In this document: positions 8,309 through 18,800 of the stretch, piece by piece
Numbering within the stretch: the stretch's first letter is position 1
Layout: the number at the start of each line of letters is the position of its first letter
Source of the DNA: Symbiodinium natans
Taxonomy: Eukaryota > Sar > Dinophyceae > Suessiales > Symbiodiniaceae
Length of the DNA stretch: 33,500 bases
Reading direction: 5' to 3'
Assembly: GCA_905221605.1 (NCBI GenBank)
Contig: CAJNDS010001569.1
Coordinates: 294,001-327,500, forward strand
Translations under genes and position numbers: made by a program
The notes under the pieces: generated by a model
The model's input: only the letters and a program-made list of their open reading frames with translations
Told to the model about the DNA's origin: nothing
Databases searched by the model: none

Positions 8309-11300
8309 ATGGCCCGCTCCCTTGCATTGACCGGTGCTGTGCTCCTCTGCAGCGGCCGGGGACCCCACTAGAGGGGTTTAGGGTCCAGGGTTTTGGGTTT
8401 GGGGTCTGGGGTTTCGGGTTTTGGGGTTTTAGGGTGTTTTAGGGTTTAGGGTTCAGGGCTTGGGGTTTTAGGGTTCAGGGTTTGGAGTTTTTGGGTTTAG
8501 GGTTCAGGGCTTGGGGTTTTGGGGCTTGGGGTTTGAGGGTTTGGGCTGTAGGGTTTAGGCATCTCAGCGTGAGAGGGCCTGAGCCCCGTTTGTTGGGCTT
8601 TAGGGTTTAGGGTTTAGGGTTTAGGGTTTAGGGGGTGTAAGGTTTGGGGTTTGGAGGTTTCGGAATGTAGGGTTTAGCCATGTGGCCAGAGCCTAAGAGT
8701 TGCGACTTGTCTGTCGCAAAAAAGAGCTAAGCTGTGGCAAGTTAAGCAAGTCTTGGGGGAGAGGAGGTGTGGGTTTGAAAACCACCTGCATAGGCACAGA
8801 TACACATAATACACACCCCGAAAATAACCTGCATTCACTCTGAATCATCAACCCGAAACGCTATAAACCCCAACCCCTTCACCCAATAAACGCTGAATTT
8901 TCATTGCAAACTTATAAAACCCTAAACCCCATACACCGTAAACAACAGTCCGAGTAAGGCGCGCTCTTCACGGCCTTCGTGGCTGCGCCCCGCTCCACGC
9001 CGGCCCCCACCGCGCCTCATGCCACCACCGCGGCCCTGAGCACCACGGCTGCAACTAGGGTATAGGCATGTACAGGCTCTATGTAGGGTTTGGGGTTTGG
9101 GGTATAGGGTTTAGTGTTTGAAATGATTTAGGGGGGGGGGGGGTTATGCCTGTGAAATGGTTTCTGCTTCCAAAGCTGCAAAAAATGAGCATGGATGGGA
9201 CGATGTCCTGGGTCCCGAAATCCAAAACACCCGGGGTTGGGAGTTTGTCTTCGTGCCGGAGAGCATTATCTGCAAGAAAGGAAAGAACGGCCAGTTGAGC
9301 GAATATAGTACTGCTGTCTGGACAGAAGTCTCTCAGAGGAAAGCATACGGATACAAAGCGAATCTTTTATGAAATAGTGCGAAATCAACAATCAACAATC
9401 GCGGCAGGTAGTGGAAAGCAAGGCATTTGTGATAGAAAAGGGCAAGGTAGGTCAAAGGCAGGGGGGTGGGCAGCAGAGCTTCTTGGGCGGAGTGGGGGGG
9501 GGGGAGTTTGGGGGTATTTCTCTACAAACTGAGCTACTTTTCTACGATAGACCCCTCAGTTTTCGAATTCGAATTGAGAGGGGGAGAGGGGGAACCGGTT
9601 TTTGAAGGTCCTGTAAGGGGGTGTTTAAGATTTGGGTGCAGGCGTTTAGTGGCTCAGGGTAGTTTTAATTTCTTTTCCAAAGTAGCTGCCGATTCGCAAC
9701 TCAAGGTAGAGCTACCTATAAATCTCCAAGAAGCTCCCTACAGCTCTCTGGGTAGGCCTTACATATATATTTCATATTCCCCAAAACCCAAAACCCCAAA
9801 ACCCAAAACCCTAAACCCTAAACCTTTTCCCTTGTGGGGTTTTACAGGATCACATGTAGCAAGATTTTCTAGAAGGGTTTAAGGGCCAGCCTAGTTGAAG
9901 TCCTTAACCACAAGCCCTCTGGTGGCCGAAACCCGAAACCCGAAAGCCTAAACCCTAAACCCTAAACCCTAAACCCTAAACCCTAAACCCTAAACCCTAA
10001 GCCGTGGAAGAGGTGCTGCCATGCTGGTGGCCCCGGAGGCAGCCCATGCCGAGGCTGCTTAGGGTTTAGGGTGTATATAGGGTTTAGGGTTTAGGGTTTA
10101 GGGTGTATATAGGGGGTTTTACGGCTTCGGGCTCCTTTTTTTGGCAATGTCCCATACTGCTTCAAGATGCAGGAACCTGCCGTGCTCTAAGGTTGACTGC
10201 GCGACCATCCAGTTTTTCTGATCGCCTAGAGGGTTTGTGGGCTGATTGGTCTTGCGGGCCAAACCGGCAACATTCAACAGCCAACAGAGCCAGGAAACCT
10301 CTCGAAACACGCACTTGGAGTTATCTGAATCATTGGCATGCTTAGTCGAGTGGGATTGCCGCAGGTACTGCGCGAAGTGCCTGAACTAGCTCCTCCCACC
10401 CTAAACCCTAAATACAAGGGAACCAAACCCTGAACCCTAAACCCTAAACCCTTCAGGGCGGCGCCGTGTGGATCCCGGCTCTCTCCGCCATCGGCGCCGG
10501 CTTCGCGATCGGCCTTGCCGCCATCGGCTCGGGCGTGGGCCAGGCCATGATGTCGACTTCTTCTGCAGATGGAGCTCAATGATGGGGGCCTTTCTGACTT
10601 AGGCTTTAGGATTGGTAGCCTGCCCAGGAACCTCCAAGCAGACGGTAAGGAATGTCTTACATTGTCTTGTTCAAGAGGCTGCTCTGCGGGTAGGAAACGC
10701 CCAATGAAACCGCTGAAGCCAAACCCCGTGCTCCCGAAAAACACGAAATCTCTCCCCCGCTATCCGCAAAAGAAACGAATATCTGTGTATGTGTATATGT
10801 ATATATATATATACATATGTGTGTATGTATATGCATATGACAATCTTGTATATTATGTATTACATACTATGTTTTTTTATTTTGTTTATATTCGAATGCA
10901 TCATATCATATTGTATTATACTATAGTGTATATTGACATAGTATATGATCTGATTATATTCTGCCTATAATATAGTTCAATATACTATATTCCTTTTACA
11001 TTACATTACATTACATTAGAGTATAACTATCTTTTATTTTATATACGGTATATTATGTTTTATATGTTCGATCGTATACACGTTTGTTGCTTAGGTTTAG
11101 GTCGGTCTCCAGAACCATCTGCGACACCTCATTGCTGTGAGGGGTACGTTAATCAGGTTGCAACATTGCGAAGTGGGTTCTCGTCCTCAGCGTTTTTCAA
11201 ACGCAATTGGTGGCGGTTGAAGGGCGAGTTCTCCAGAGAAGCCTTGTCAGCAAAGAGCACACCCAACCTACTCTAGGGCTCGACCCTTACGTCAAGGCAC

Positions 11301-14045
11301 CTTTGAACCGTAAGCCAGTGAAACCTACAACCTCTGAGGTGCCAGCTGATGGGAAGGTGTAGCTCTAAGTTGCGGGGAGGGGGCTCCCCATTGAATTCGG
11401 CCCCCTTTTTTCGGGGCCCTAAACCCTAAACCCTAAACCCTAAACCCTAAACCCTAAACCCTAAACCCTAAACCCTAAACCCTAAACCCTAAACCCTAAA
11501 CCCTAAACCCTAAACCCTAAACCCTAGACCCTAGACCCTAGACCCTAAACCCTAAACCGTCTTATGACGCTCCTCCTGCTCCTCAGGGCATTGCCAGCGG
11601 CCGCTGCATTGATGGCATCTCCCGTCAGCCGGAGGCCTGCTCGGTTTACTCTAGGGTTGAGGATGTAGGGTTTAGGGTTTAGGGTATAGGGTTTAGGGCT
11701 AAGGTTTAAGGTTTAGGGTATAGGGTTTAGGGCTAAGGTTTAGGGTTTAGGGTATGGGGTTTAGGGTTTGGGGCTTAGGCCCCCCCCCCCCCCCAAACCC
11801 TAAACCGGAGTTGGGAAACCCAGCTGCGAAAGCTGTCCTAGATGCAGAGAAACAACTTTATGTCCTAAGACGTGAAGGGCTGAATGGGGATCGACTCCCT
11901 GAGCTGGTTTGCATTCTGGCGTGCCACAAATCCTAGAAGGGTGATATATAGGGCAACTACCTAGTTGCTAGACTCCCTGCGGGGAAGTCGTAAGAAGACA
12001 GCCTCTGAACCGAAGCCCGATGTTAACCTGAAGGTAAGAGCCAGACCTGAATGTGATGCTTCAAGGAGCATGCGAGACGTGCTTAAGACGTCTTTCCCTG
12101 TGGGCTTCGCAAAGAGTCCTTTTAGGAGTTTGGACTACTGGTGCAGGCTCTCTACAGGTTGGTAAGGGTTTGTTAGGGCTCATCCGTGTTTAGGGCTCGG
12201 GGTTTGAAATCTCATCCGGACGGGTTGTTGAAGAGTGGAGAATTGGCCAGCTTTGAGGCGCTTCAGGTAGTTTCAGGCTGCTGGCAAGCATGCTTTGCAG
12301 GTTTCCTTCCAACTTTGCCGACCGGCACTCGTCATTCTGGTAGGGCCGCCAGGGCACGGGATTAGGGTTCGCACCTGATTTCTGCAGCCATTTGCGCGTG
12401 GAGCATTGCCGACACTTAGCCAGGTTGAATGTTGCGACGTCCAAGGTTGATGGGTTGTTTTGCCTGAGCTTAGAACTAGATAGCTTTGGTACGAACTTGT
12501 CATAATCAGCCTATAATAGCCTTACATGTACGTTGCGACGTTACATAGAACTGCCCATGAAGACCAAGCAGGTTCATGAAGTCACAAGCACTCACTGCAG
12601 CACCTGACATCCTCAATCATACCGGAATACTTTACTAGGCCGTATACTCCCCGCAATCAACCGTAACGTGCGACTTCTGAAATAACGGATGCAATAGCAG
12701 TCCTCAGCCCCATATCCCGACGTACCTTAAACCCTAAACCCTATACCCTACACCTTAACCTGGGAGGTTGCAGATGACCTCCGGGGCGTGCTGATGCTCG
12801 GCCGAAGTTGCCCTCAAAGAGTCCCACTCAGCCCAAGAAACTACCCGGAATCCTCAAAAAAGCCATGAGACTTAGTGGGTTTAGGGTTTAGGGTTCGTCC
12901 TAAAAAACCCGAAACCCCAAATCCATCTAACTTTTGGCTCAGGGTTTAGCACCTTGGGGGTTCTGATGGCAAGTTGAAAGGAATCGACGTCGCCCTAACC
13001 CCTAAGCTCCAAAGCCTAAACCTCAAGCCGCCCAACCCTTTTTTTTACTCTTCGGGTTTAGGGTTTAGGGTTTAGGGTTTGGGGTTTGGGGTTTAGGGTT
13101 TAGGGAGGATCCTTTGAAACCTAAAGATCAAGCGCTGAAACCCGCAAGGGTTCAGGAATTAGGCGACCCTAAACCCTAAAACCTAAACCCTAAACCCTAA
13201 ACCCTAAACCCTAAGCCCTAAACCCTAAACCCTTAACCCTAACCCCCAAACCCTAAACCCCAAACCCTAAACCCTAAACCCTAAACCCCCTCAATGCACC
13301 CTAGGCTGCTTTCCCTGGCCTTCATGGAGTCCTTGACCATCTACGGTCTGGTGATTGCTCTGGTGCCCAAGCCGACCTCAGCTTCAAAGTCATATTCTGG
13401 GAGTGGCTTCATGTCGGGGTTTAGGGTTTAGGGTTTAGGGCCTAGGGTTTAGGGTTTAGGGTTTAGGGTTCAGGGTTTAGGGTTTAGGGTTTAGGGTCGC
13501 CCTCAACCTCTAAGCCCTAATGATTTTTGCATTTTCAGGGTTAAGCCAGGGGATACCCCGAGAGCCCTCTTTCAGAAAATGCCCATGTTTTGAAGCTCCA
13601 GCCAGATACCCCTAATCAGGAATGTGTATATATATATATATATATATATAATTTGCATATGTACATGTATACATATATGGTACATGTGCATTATGGCGGG
13701 CCTGACCTAGGTTGCAGGCCTCCAAGTATTGTGTGTGCTCTTCGGCGTTCACTCATATTTGGCTAAGCGCACCAGAAGGAATTATGCCTGTGAGCATGTA
13801 TGAATTTGCATGAATACTGCCTTTGGGAAGTTTACTCATTGTTTTCTGCAGTGCCCCGCGCAGTCAACAAACACACGCAACGCATTGTTTTCCTCGTGCC
13901 AATGAGGCTTGTGTCTTGCAATGTACTCGTGTACATTATCTGGAACCAGCGTGTGCTCAAGTACGAATGTGGCCATGAGAAACCATCGACTATAAGAGTG
14001 TCTGAACCCGAGGTGCTCCTCTTCGCGAACCCACTGATCAAGTGA
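8309..14045 (+). CDS. atpH: atpH copy B: complete eight-exon gene for plastid ATP synthase subunit c
   Basis: Exons: 8309-8354, 8959-9039, 10013-10053, 10457-10543, 11587-11634, 12767-12792, 13305-13362, 14013-14045 (TGA). The join is 420 nt, 139 aa. Introns 1-5 have GC donors, intron 6 GA and intron 7 GT; all acceptors are AG|G. The presequence differs from the other copies: MARSLALTG in exon 1, [17 protein letters not shown] in exon 2, and [13 protein letters not shown] in exon 3 (Thr to Met and Gln to Glu changes). The mature part is identical by my reading to copies C and D. The start ATG follows AG|G at 8306-8308. It has every exon open and plausible splice sites, so it may be functional. 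The presequence changes keep the hydrophobic/Ala-rich character, but an effect on import cannot be excluded. Confidence 0.9.
8380..8640 (+). repeat. Degenerate TTTAGGG arrays after the donor of copy B intron 1
   Basis: Starts about 20 nt after the GC donor with TTTAGGG, TTTTGGG, TTCAGGG and TTTGGGG variants and a purer run at 8601-8630. The intron's 3' end carries AAACCCTAAACCCC at about 8917-8931. Confidence 0.9.
9040..9082 (+). other. Conserved intron-2 leader shared by copies B and C
   Basis: These 43 nt, starting at the GC donor, match copy C 16183-16225 with one mismatch. Copies D and E have different sequence here. Read through in frame, exon 2 would hit TAG after eight more codons (after ACTAGGGTA). 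Confidence 0.9.
9085..9930. other. Copy B intron 2 interior
   Basis: It holds a short TTTGGGG/TTTAGGG run (9088-9118), a G-run at 9131-9142, G-rich stretches near 9470-9520 and AAACCC-type repeats near 9780-9820. Short open frames here show no recognised domain. Confidence 0.5.
9940..10000 (-). repeat. CCCTAAA array before the acceptor of copy B intron 2
   Basis: C-rich heptamers end 12-15 nt before the exon 3 acceptor of copy B. Confidence 0.95.
10061..10105 (+). repeat. TTTAGGG run after the donor of copy B intron 3
   Basis: Starts 7 nt after the GC donor. The intron ends with CCCTAAACCCTAAACCC at about 10436-10453, right against the acceptor. Confidence 0.95.
10780..11085. repeat. AT-rich island with TA/TG microsatellites in copy B intron 4
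   Basis: The sequence turns sharply AT-rich with TATATA, GTATGTATA and ATTACATTACA motifs, then returns to the surrounding composition. It has no telomere-like repeats and no gene. The donor side of this intron lacks a TTTAGGG array. Confidence 0.8.
11418..11558 (-). repeat. CCCTAAA array near the acceptor of copy B intron 4
   Basis: About 20 heptamers with a few CCCTAGA units at the right end, finishing 28 nt before the exon 5 acceptor. Confidence 0.97.
11653..11780 (+). repeat. TTTAGGG-family array after the donor of copy B intron 5
   Basis: Heptamers alternate with GGGTATAGGG and GGGCTAAGG variants, begin about 20 nt after the GC donor and end in a poly-C run at 11780-11794. The C-rich counterpart lies at 12728-12745 before the acceptor. 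Confidence 0.9.
11800..12725. other. Copy B intron 5 interior
   Basis: About 0.9 kb of mixed sequence without telomere-like arrays. Short ORFs on both strands show no recognisable motifs. Confidence 0.5.
13056..13294. repeat. Opposed TTTAGGG (13056-13105) and CCCTAAA (13167-13290) arrays, copy B intron 6
   Basis: G-rich heptamers are followed about 60 nt later by C-rich heptamers ending 14 nt before the exon 7 acceptor, a ready-made inverted repeat. Confidence 0.95.
13417..13497 (+). repeat. TTTAGGG array after the donor of copy B intron 7
   Basis: Begins about 54 nt after the GT donor, with single CCTAGGG and TTCAGGG variants. Confidence 0.95.
13625..13652. repeat. (TA)n microsatellite
   Basis: About 13 TA units in copy B intron 7, followed by ATGTACATGTATACATATATGG. 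Confidence 0.9.
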
Positions 14046-15351
14046 GCAAGGCGCTGGCGATTTGTAGGAAGTTCTCCAACCCTAGCAGGGTCGGCTGGAG
14101 TGCTCTCAGGCTGTTCAGCACATCTTCTTGTCAACGCTGTGTTCATGAGGAGCCCTGAAACACCTACCACAGACTGTGCGGTAATGGCTGCCTGTCCAGT
14201 CGTTGGCCACGACGATAGGACATGACGAGAAGTAAATCCGAGCTCGCGCTCAGAGAAAGGCGGGCTCGGCCCAGGCGTTTGGAGCGGAACCGTGCAGGGC
14301 TTAGGGTCCCAAACCACGCAGTATAGAGACCCGAAGCTAGAGATGTCATTCCCTTATGGCATTTTTTTAACAGATTCACAGCACAAGTTAGTCTCAAAAC
14401 TTCTGCATCGAAACCGCAGGTCCGAAGTGTTGAGTCATTGAAACGGGGTAGACGATCTGGAATCCTCCAGGAAACACCTCAGCCAAGAATGTGGCATCTT
14501 TCCCCCTTGGCAGCATACAGTTTAGGGAGCATGAGCAAGCCAGAAGACTGAAGGGTGTTCACACCAGGAGATGTATTCAACGACGTCGCGGGAAGCATAT
14601 GAATCCGTGCTGGTGCGACAGTGTTTTCAGCACGATGGATAGGGCGCTGCACATGCTACGCATGTCTTCACAATGTTCTTGGAGGTTATAGGTAATTCTA
14701 GCTGTGGAAGTACTTGGTAGTGCCATTATTTTTAGAGTTGAGGGTGTTTTTAACCTTGTCGAGTTCGCTGACTCCCCCGTGAACCGCATAACAAATCTAC
14801 TTATGGCTACCCCACCCTACCTGCAAATAGCATGAGCCTCTTAATGTAAAAGGGTTTTGGCTTCCCCTAAACCCTGCACCCCAAACCCTAGAACCCAAAC
14901 CCTAAACCTTTGCTGTTTCGGCCCGACAGTTTTTCTCCACTCGCCTTGCTCCGACATCCCGCGGCCGTTACCCAAAACCACCCCAAGAAACTCGGCTTGA
15001 TTCTGAGGGTTTAGGGAGTCAAGGGTTGCAGGGTCTAGGGTTGCTTCCCACATGCCAAGACTCTTGTGACCCAAAGTGTGCTTCTGGAGTTGGCCTGGTA
15101 GTCGCACCTATCCCCCGCCTGCTTCTGGTTGGATTCCTATCTTGAGGACTCTGGTGCTTGGGAAGGCATCTTAAGGTATCCCCCAAACCCTAACCCAGAC
15201 CCTATTCAAAGGGGTTATAGGCTCGGTTCTAGACACCCCGTGAACGATCTTTTGCGGTTTCGGAGTTGCGTTTAAAAGCCTGCTCCTGACATGGCTGGCC
15301 CCTTAATCTGGTTTCGAGTTAAGGGTTAAGGGTTTAGGGGTAGGGTTTAGG

Positions 15352-15452
15352 TTGGGATGTTCGCGCTTATACTAACAGTCCTGAACAGGGCTTCTAATGG
15401 AGGGTACTAAAGTCCGTATTCAGGACTGGTAGTATAAGGGGGAACATCCCAA
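15352..15452. repeat. Long stem-loop with 34-bp arms
   Basis: Arms at 15352-15385 and 15419-15452 are inverse complements except for three mismatches, around a 33-nt loop. The ends are TTGGGATGTTC and GAACATCCCAA. It lies between TTTAGGG-like runs. No coding content; it could be a MITE-like foldback or a structured RNA. Confidence 0.85.
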
Positions 15453-15712
15453 GGTTTAGGGATCACAGGGTTTAGGGTTTTTGGGTTTGAGGAAGGTTGT
15501 GTGCTTGGAGCAGGGCAAGGAGAATGAACTGTCAAGCCTAGACGCGACTTGAAGGCTCATGCTACAAGTAAGGTTAAGGGTGATGGCTTAAGGGTTTAGT
15601 GTTTAGAAAGGCTTGGGATTCAGGGTTTAGGGTTACATGAACCTGGAGTAGGTTTTAGGTCACTTTATCCCAAAAAGGGCACCCTTTTGACTCCTAGGTT
15701 ACTCTTGGATTC

Positions 15713-15808
15713 AGGGTTTAGGGTTTAGGGCTTGGGGTTTAGGGTTTAGGGCTTGGGGTTTAGGGTTTAGGGTTTAGGGTTTAGGGTTTAGGGTTTAGGG
15801 TTTAGGGC
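15713..15808 (+). repeat. TTTAGGG array upstream of copy C exon 1
   Basis: Near-perfect heptamers with two CTTGGGG variants, ending 28 nt before the start codon. The orientation is opposite to the C-rich repeats found upstream of copies B and D. Confidence 0.95.
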
Positions 15809-15835
15809 GACTAGCTTACGTTAGGGAAGCTGAGG

Positions 15836-18800
15836 ATGGCCCGCTCCCTCTTCTTGACCGGAGCCGTTCTCCTCTGCAGCGGCGCCTCGACAAGTACCCT
15901 AAACCTGCAGGGGTTTGGGGTTTAGGGTTTAGGGACCCTTACCCTCAGCCAGTTTCCCTAAGCTATGTTCTTTCGGCTCCGTGAAGAAGGATATGGTCTT
16001 TTGGGGTACAGAAGACAGGATTTGTGCCTCCTTTTTGGGGGTTTAGGGTTTATGGCTTAGGGTTTAAAAGTGCCTGCAAAGCCTCAGCACGACTTTAAAA
16101 GGCGCCCTCTTCACGGCTTTCGTGGCGGCGCCCCGCGCCGCACCGGCCCCGACCGCGCCTCATGCCGCCACGGCGGCCCTGAGCACCACGGCCGCAACTA
16201 GGGTATAGGCATGTACAGGCTCTATTTTGGGGGGGTTTAGGGTTTTAGTGTGCTTGTGGTTGCAGTTGTGGGCTGCAGGTTTTTTGGGGGGTTCAGGGCC
16301 GTGAAGGTTTGAGGGTTTGTAGCTTGGGGTTTAGGGTTTACCTGAACCCTAAACCCTAAACCCTAAACCCTAAACCCTAAACCCTAAACCCTAAACTTGA
16401 GGGTTTGAGGTCTTAGGACTCGGGGTTTAGGGTCGGCTGACACCCCTGCATACCTCAGCCGCAGCAGGCGCCGTGACGCTGGTGGCTCCTCAGGCAGCGC
16501 ATGCTGAGGCCTGCTCCAACACCAAGGATGCCAGAAAGCCTTTTTAGGGTTTAGGGTTTCGGGTTTAGGGTTTGGGGTTTAGGGTTCAGGGTTTAGGGTT
16601 TAGGGTATTATGAGAAGTTTACAAGGCCTATTTTATAGGGGCCTAAACCCTAGAACCCCTTTTATAAGCCGTGAGTTTATAAGCCCTATAGGCACCTTAG
16701 CCCTAGAACCTCCGCCGCGTAGCTTTTAGTCTTACAGGGCGTTTCCTTCACATAGTGGTCTCCGATATCTCCCCCTGATCTAACACCGCGAGTTGCAGTG
16801 ATTAGGTTGTTCCTCCTTGCGGTGGGGGGGTGTGGGGGTAGGCCATGATGACGGTTAGCTGAGCTTGACATGGATATATCTTTTGGAAGCTTCGAGGGTC
16901 CTAATCCCTTTGTGGCTGCCAACTCCACCCCAGTCGAAGGGAATGAAGGAACGGGATATTCTGTTAAGTGCAATTGCTGCTATTCCTTCAGCCCCTACGA
17001 ACAAACAAGACGGATGTTTGACATGGATCCCTAAACCCTAAAGGTTACATGTTATATCTGTTGGTGGTCTCTTTAAGTAGGGTTTCTGTTTTGTAGGGGC
17101 AGATTCGGGGGCTACGTTAAGGCATAAGGATACAGATAAAGAGTGGCCGCCGGCCTTTATAACCCAAACCGGTTTGACTTCCTGCTGTCCTGCTACATGG
17201 TGAAGCAATTTAGGCTTTGAACTTTGGTAGCTTCAATAAACCCTTTTCGACACTTTAGGGTTCCGGGTTCAGGGCTTTGGAGTCTAGGATTTGGGTCATG
17301 AGTGCAGGGTATCCCCCCCCACATCCCTACACGCCGCTTGCAAAGGCTTCTCAAAAATCTAAGCCCTGGACTTCCCCCATCCCCTCTCGCCTTCCGCTAG
17401 CCCTAAACACCAAGCCCTCGGAGGGCGGCGCCGTGTGGATCCCTGCGCTCTCCGCCATCGGCGCTGGCTTCGCCATCGGCCTCGCCGCCATCGGCTCGGG
17501 CGTGGGCCAGGCAGGTGGACCAAAGTCCGGCTCTTTGGGGGTATGTAAAACGATAAGGCTATTCCACAAGAACAGAGACATTTTTTTGATCCCCGTACAT
17601 CATCGCGCGCAGACCGCATGTCTTGGACGATTTCCTGCCTACAGGAGTTAGCGATCAGATCGATTGAGAACATGCGCTGCAATGGTGAACGTACAGGGTT
17701 GAGGGTTTAGGGTTTATAGGGTTTAGTGCCACGCACACACACACACACTACGATGGTCCCGTCGCGGTGGTGAAGCCTCTCAAAATCAAAAATGTTTTTA
17801 GTTGCAAGGGAGTGAACCCTAAACGTCGAGCCCTGATTTAAATCAGCCACGGATGTGCCAATACACCAGGGAATTGCCAGCGGCCGCTGCATTGATGGCA
17901 TCTCTCGTCAGCCAGAGGCGCTCCCCTACCCTCTTCCTGCGGTGGTTTTTTGTGCCTGCTCAACATGCCTTACCCATAGACCGTTAGAAGCGATGTCACG
18001 GCACTATGGTGCCAGATGGCTTGGATGTGATTCATTGGGGCTCTCTGTGTTGATCCCAGGCTAAGTGGAACGGCTGTGCAGTTGTTCATGAGGAGCCAGG
18101 GGACCTCATTCAGCCCAAAAGAGGTTTAAGAAAAGCCTTAACAAGGACCCTGGGCCTCGTACGCCTCCCTCCCTCCCTTGCACCTCTCCCCTGGCTCCTT
18201 GTGCGTTGTAGTTGTACATCCGGGCATGACTTGCTAGAAGTCGTTTCCATCGACCTTCCCTAGTAAAACCCTAAACCCTAAACCCATTATGCTTGTTCTC
18301 AGGATCCTAAGCCATAACCCAACAACCTCTCATGGTTCTACAGAGACGGCAGAAGGTTGCAGACGACCTCCGCGGCGTCCTGCTTCTTGGCCAAGTTGGT
18401 TTAGGGTCGGGTTTAGGGTTTAGGGTTTCGGGTTAGACCGTTTTGCGGGTATAGAACTTCCTCTTTGTCATACTCTGCCACAAGACTCGGTGACTAAAGG
18501 CCAGTGCCAGCAACAAAATCACCTTCGGAAGCAAGCCCGAACGAATCCTAAACCCTAAACCCTCAACAGTAAACCTTAAACCCTATGAACCCTAAAACCT
18601 CAAACCCAGAAGCCGGACCTTTAAGTACCGCGCTCCTCGCTACTCACAGGTTCACTTGGGGGCTTCATGTGTTTGTTCGATACTTGCAGGGTGGGGCTCC
18701 ATTTACCTACTATTTTTGGGGTATATTTTGGGGTTATGACCTGCTAGTTCGTAGGGTTTGGGAGTCACAGGTAGTATTTAGGTGTTGTGTCGAGGGGTCA

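Larger units (their letters stand above)
14046..15835. other. Intergenic spacer B-C with conserved 3'-UTR-like blocks
   Basis: Three blocks resemble sequence downstream of other copies: GGAAGTTCTCC at 14067-14077 (also after C and D), CCAGTCGTTGGCCA at about 14195-14208 (close to copy C 21901-21914), and GAGCTCGCGCTCAGAGAAAGG at 14240-14260 (also after A and D). They probably mark the 3' UTR. Beyond this, no gene is recognised. The spacer also holds the stem-loop at 15352-15452 and TTTAGGG arrays at 15713-15808 leading to copy C. Confidence 0.65.

Noticed and set aside
12931-12942. Possible dinoflagellate spliced-leader relic (TTTTGGCTCA)
   Set aside because: Only ten consecutive bases match the leader as I remember it, and it lies in an intron, not upstream of a start codon; chance is plausible.
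17277-17651. A 124-aa plus-strand frame containing the subunit c helix
   Set aside because: It is exon 4 of copy C read through into its flanking introns; the continuation beyond GVGQ has no subunit c similarity. The same applies to 27407-27610 in copy D.
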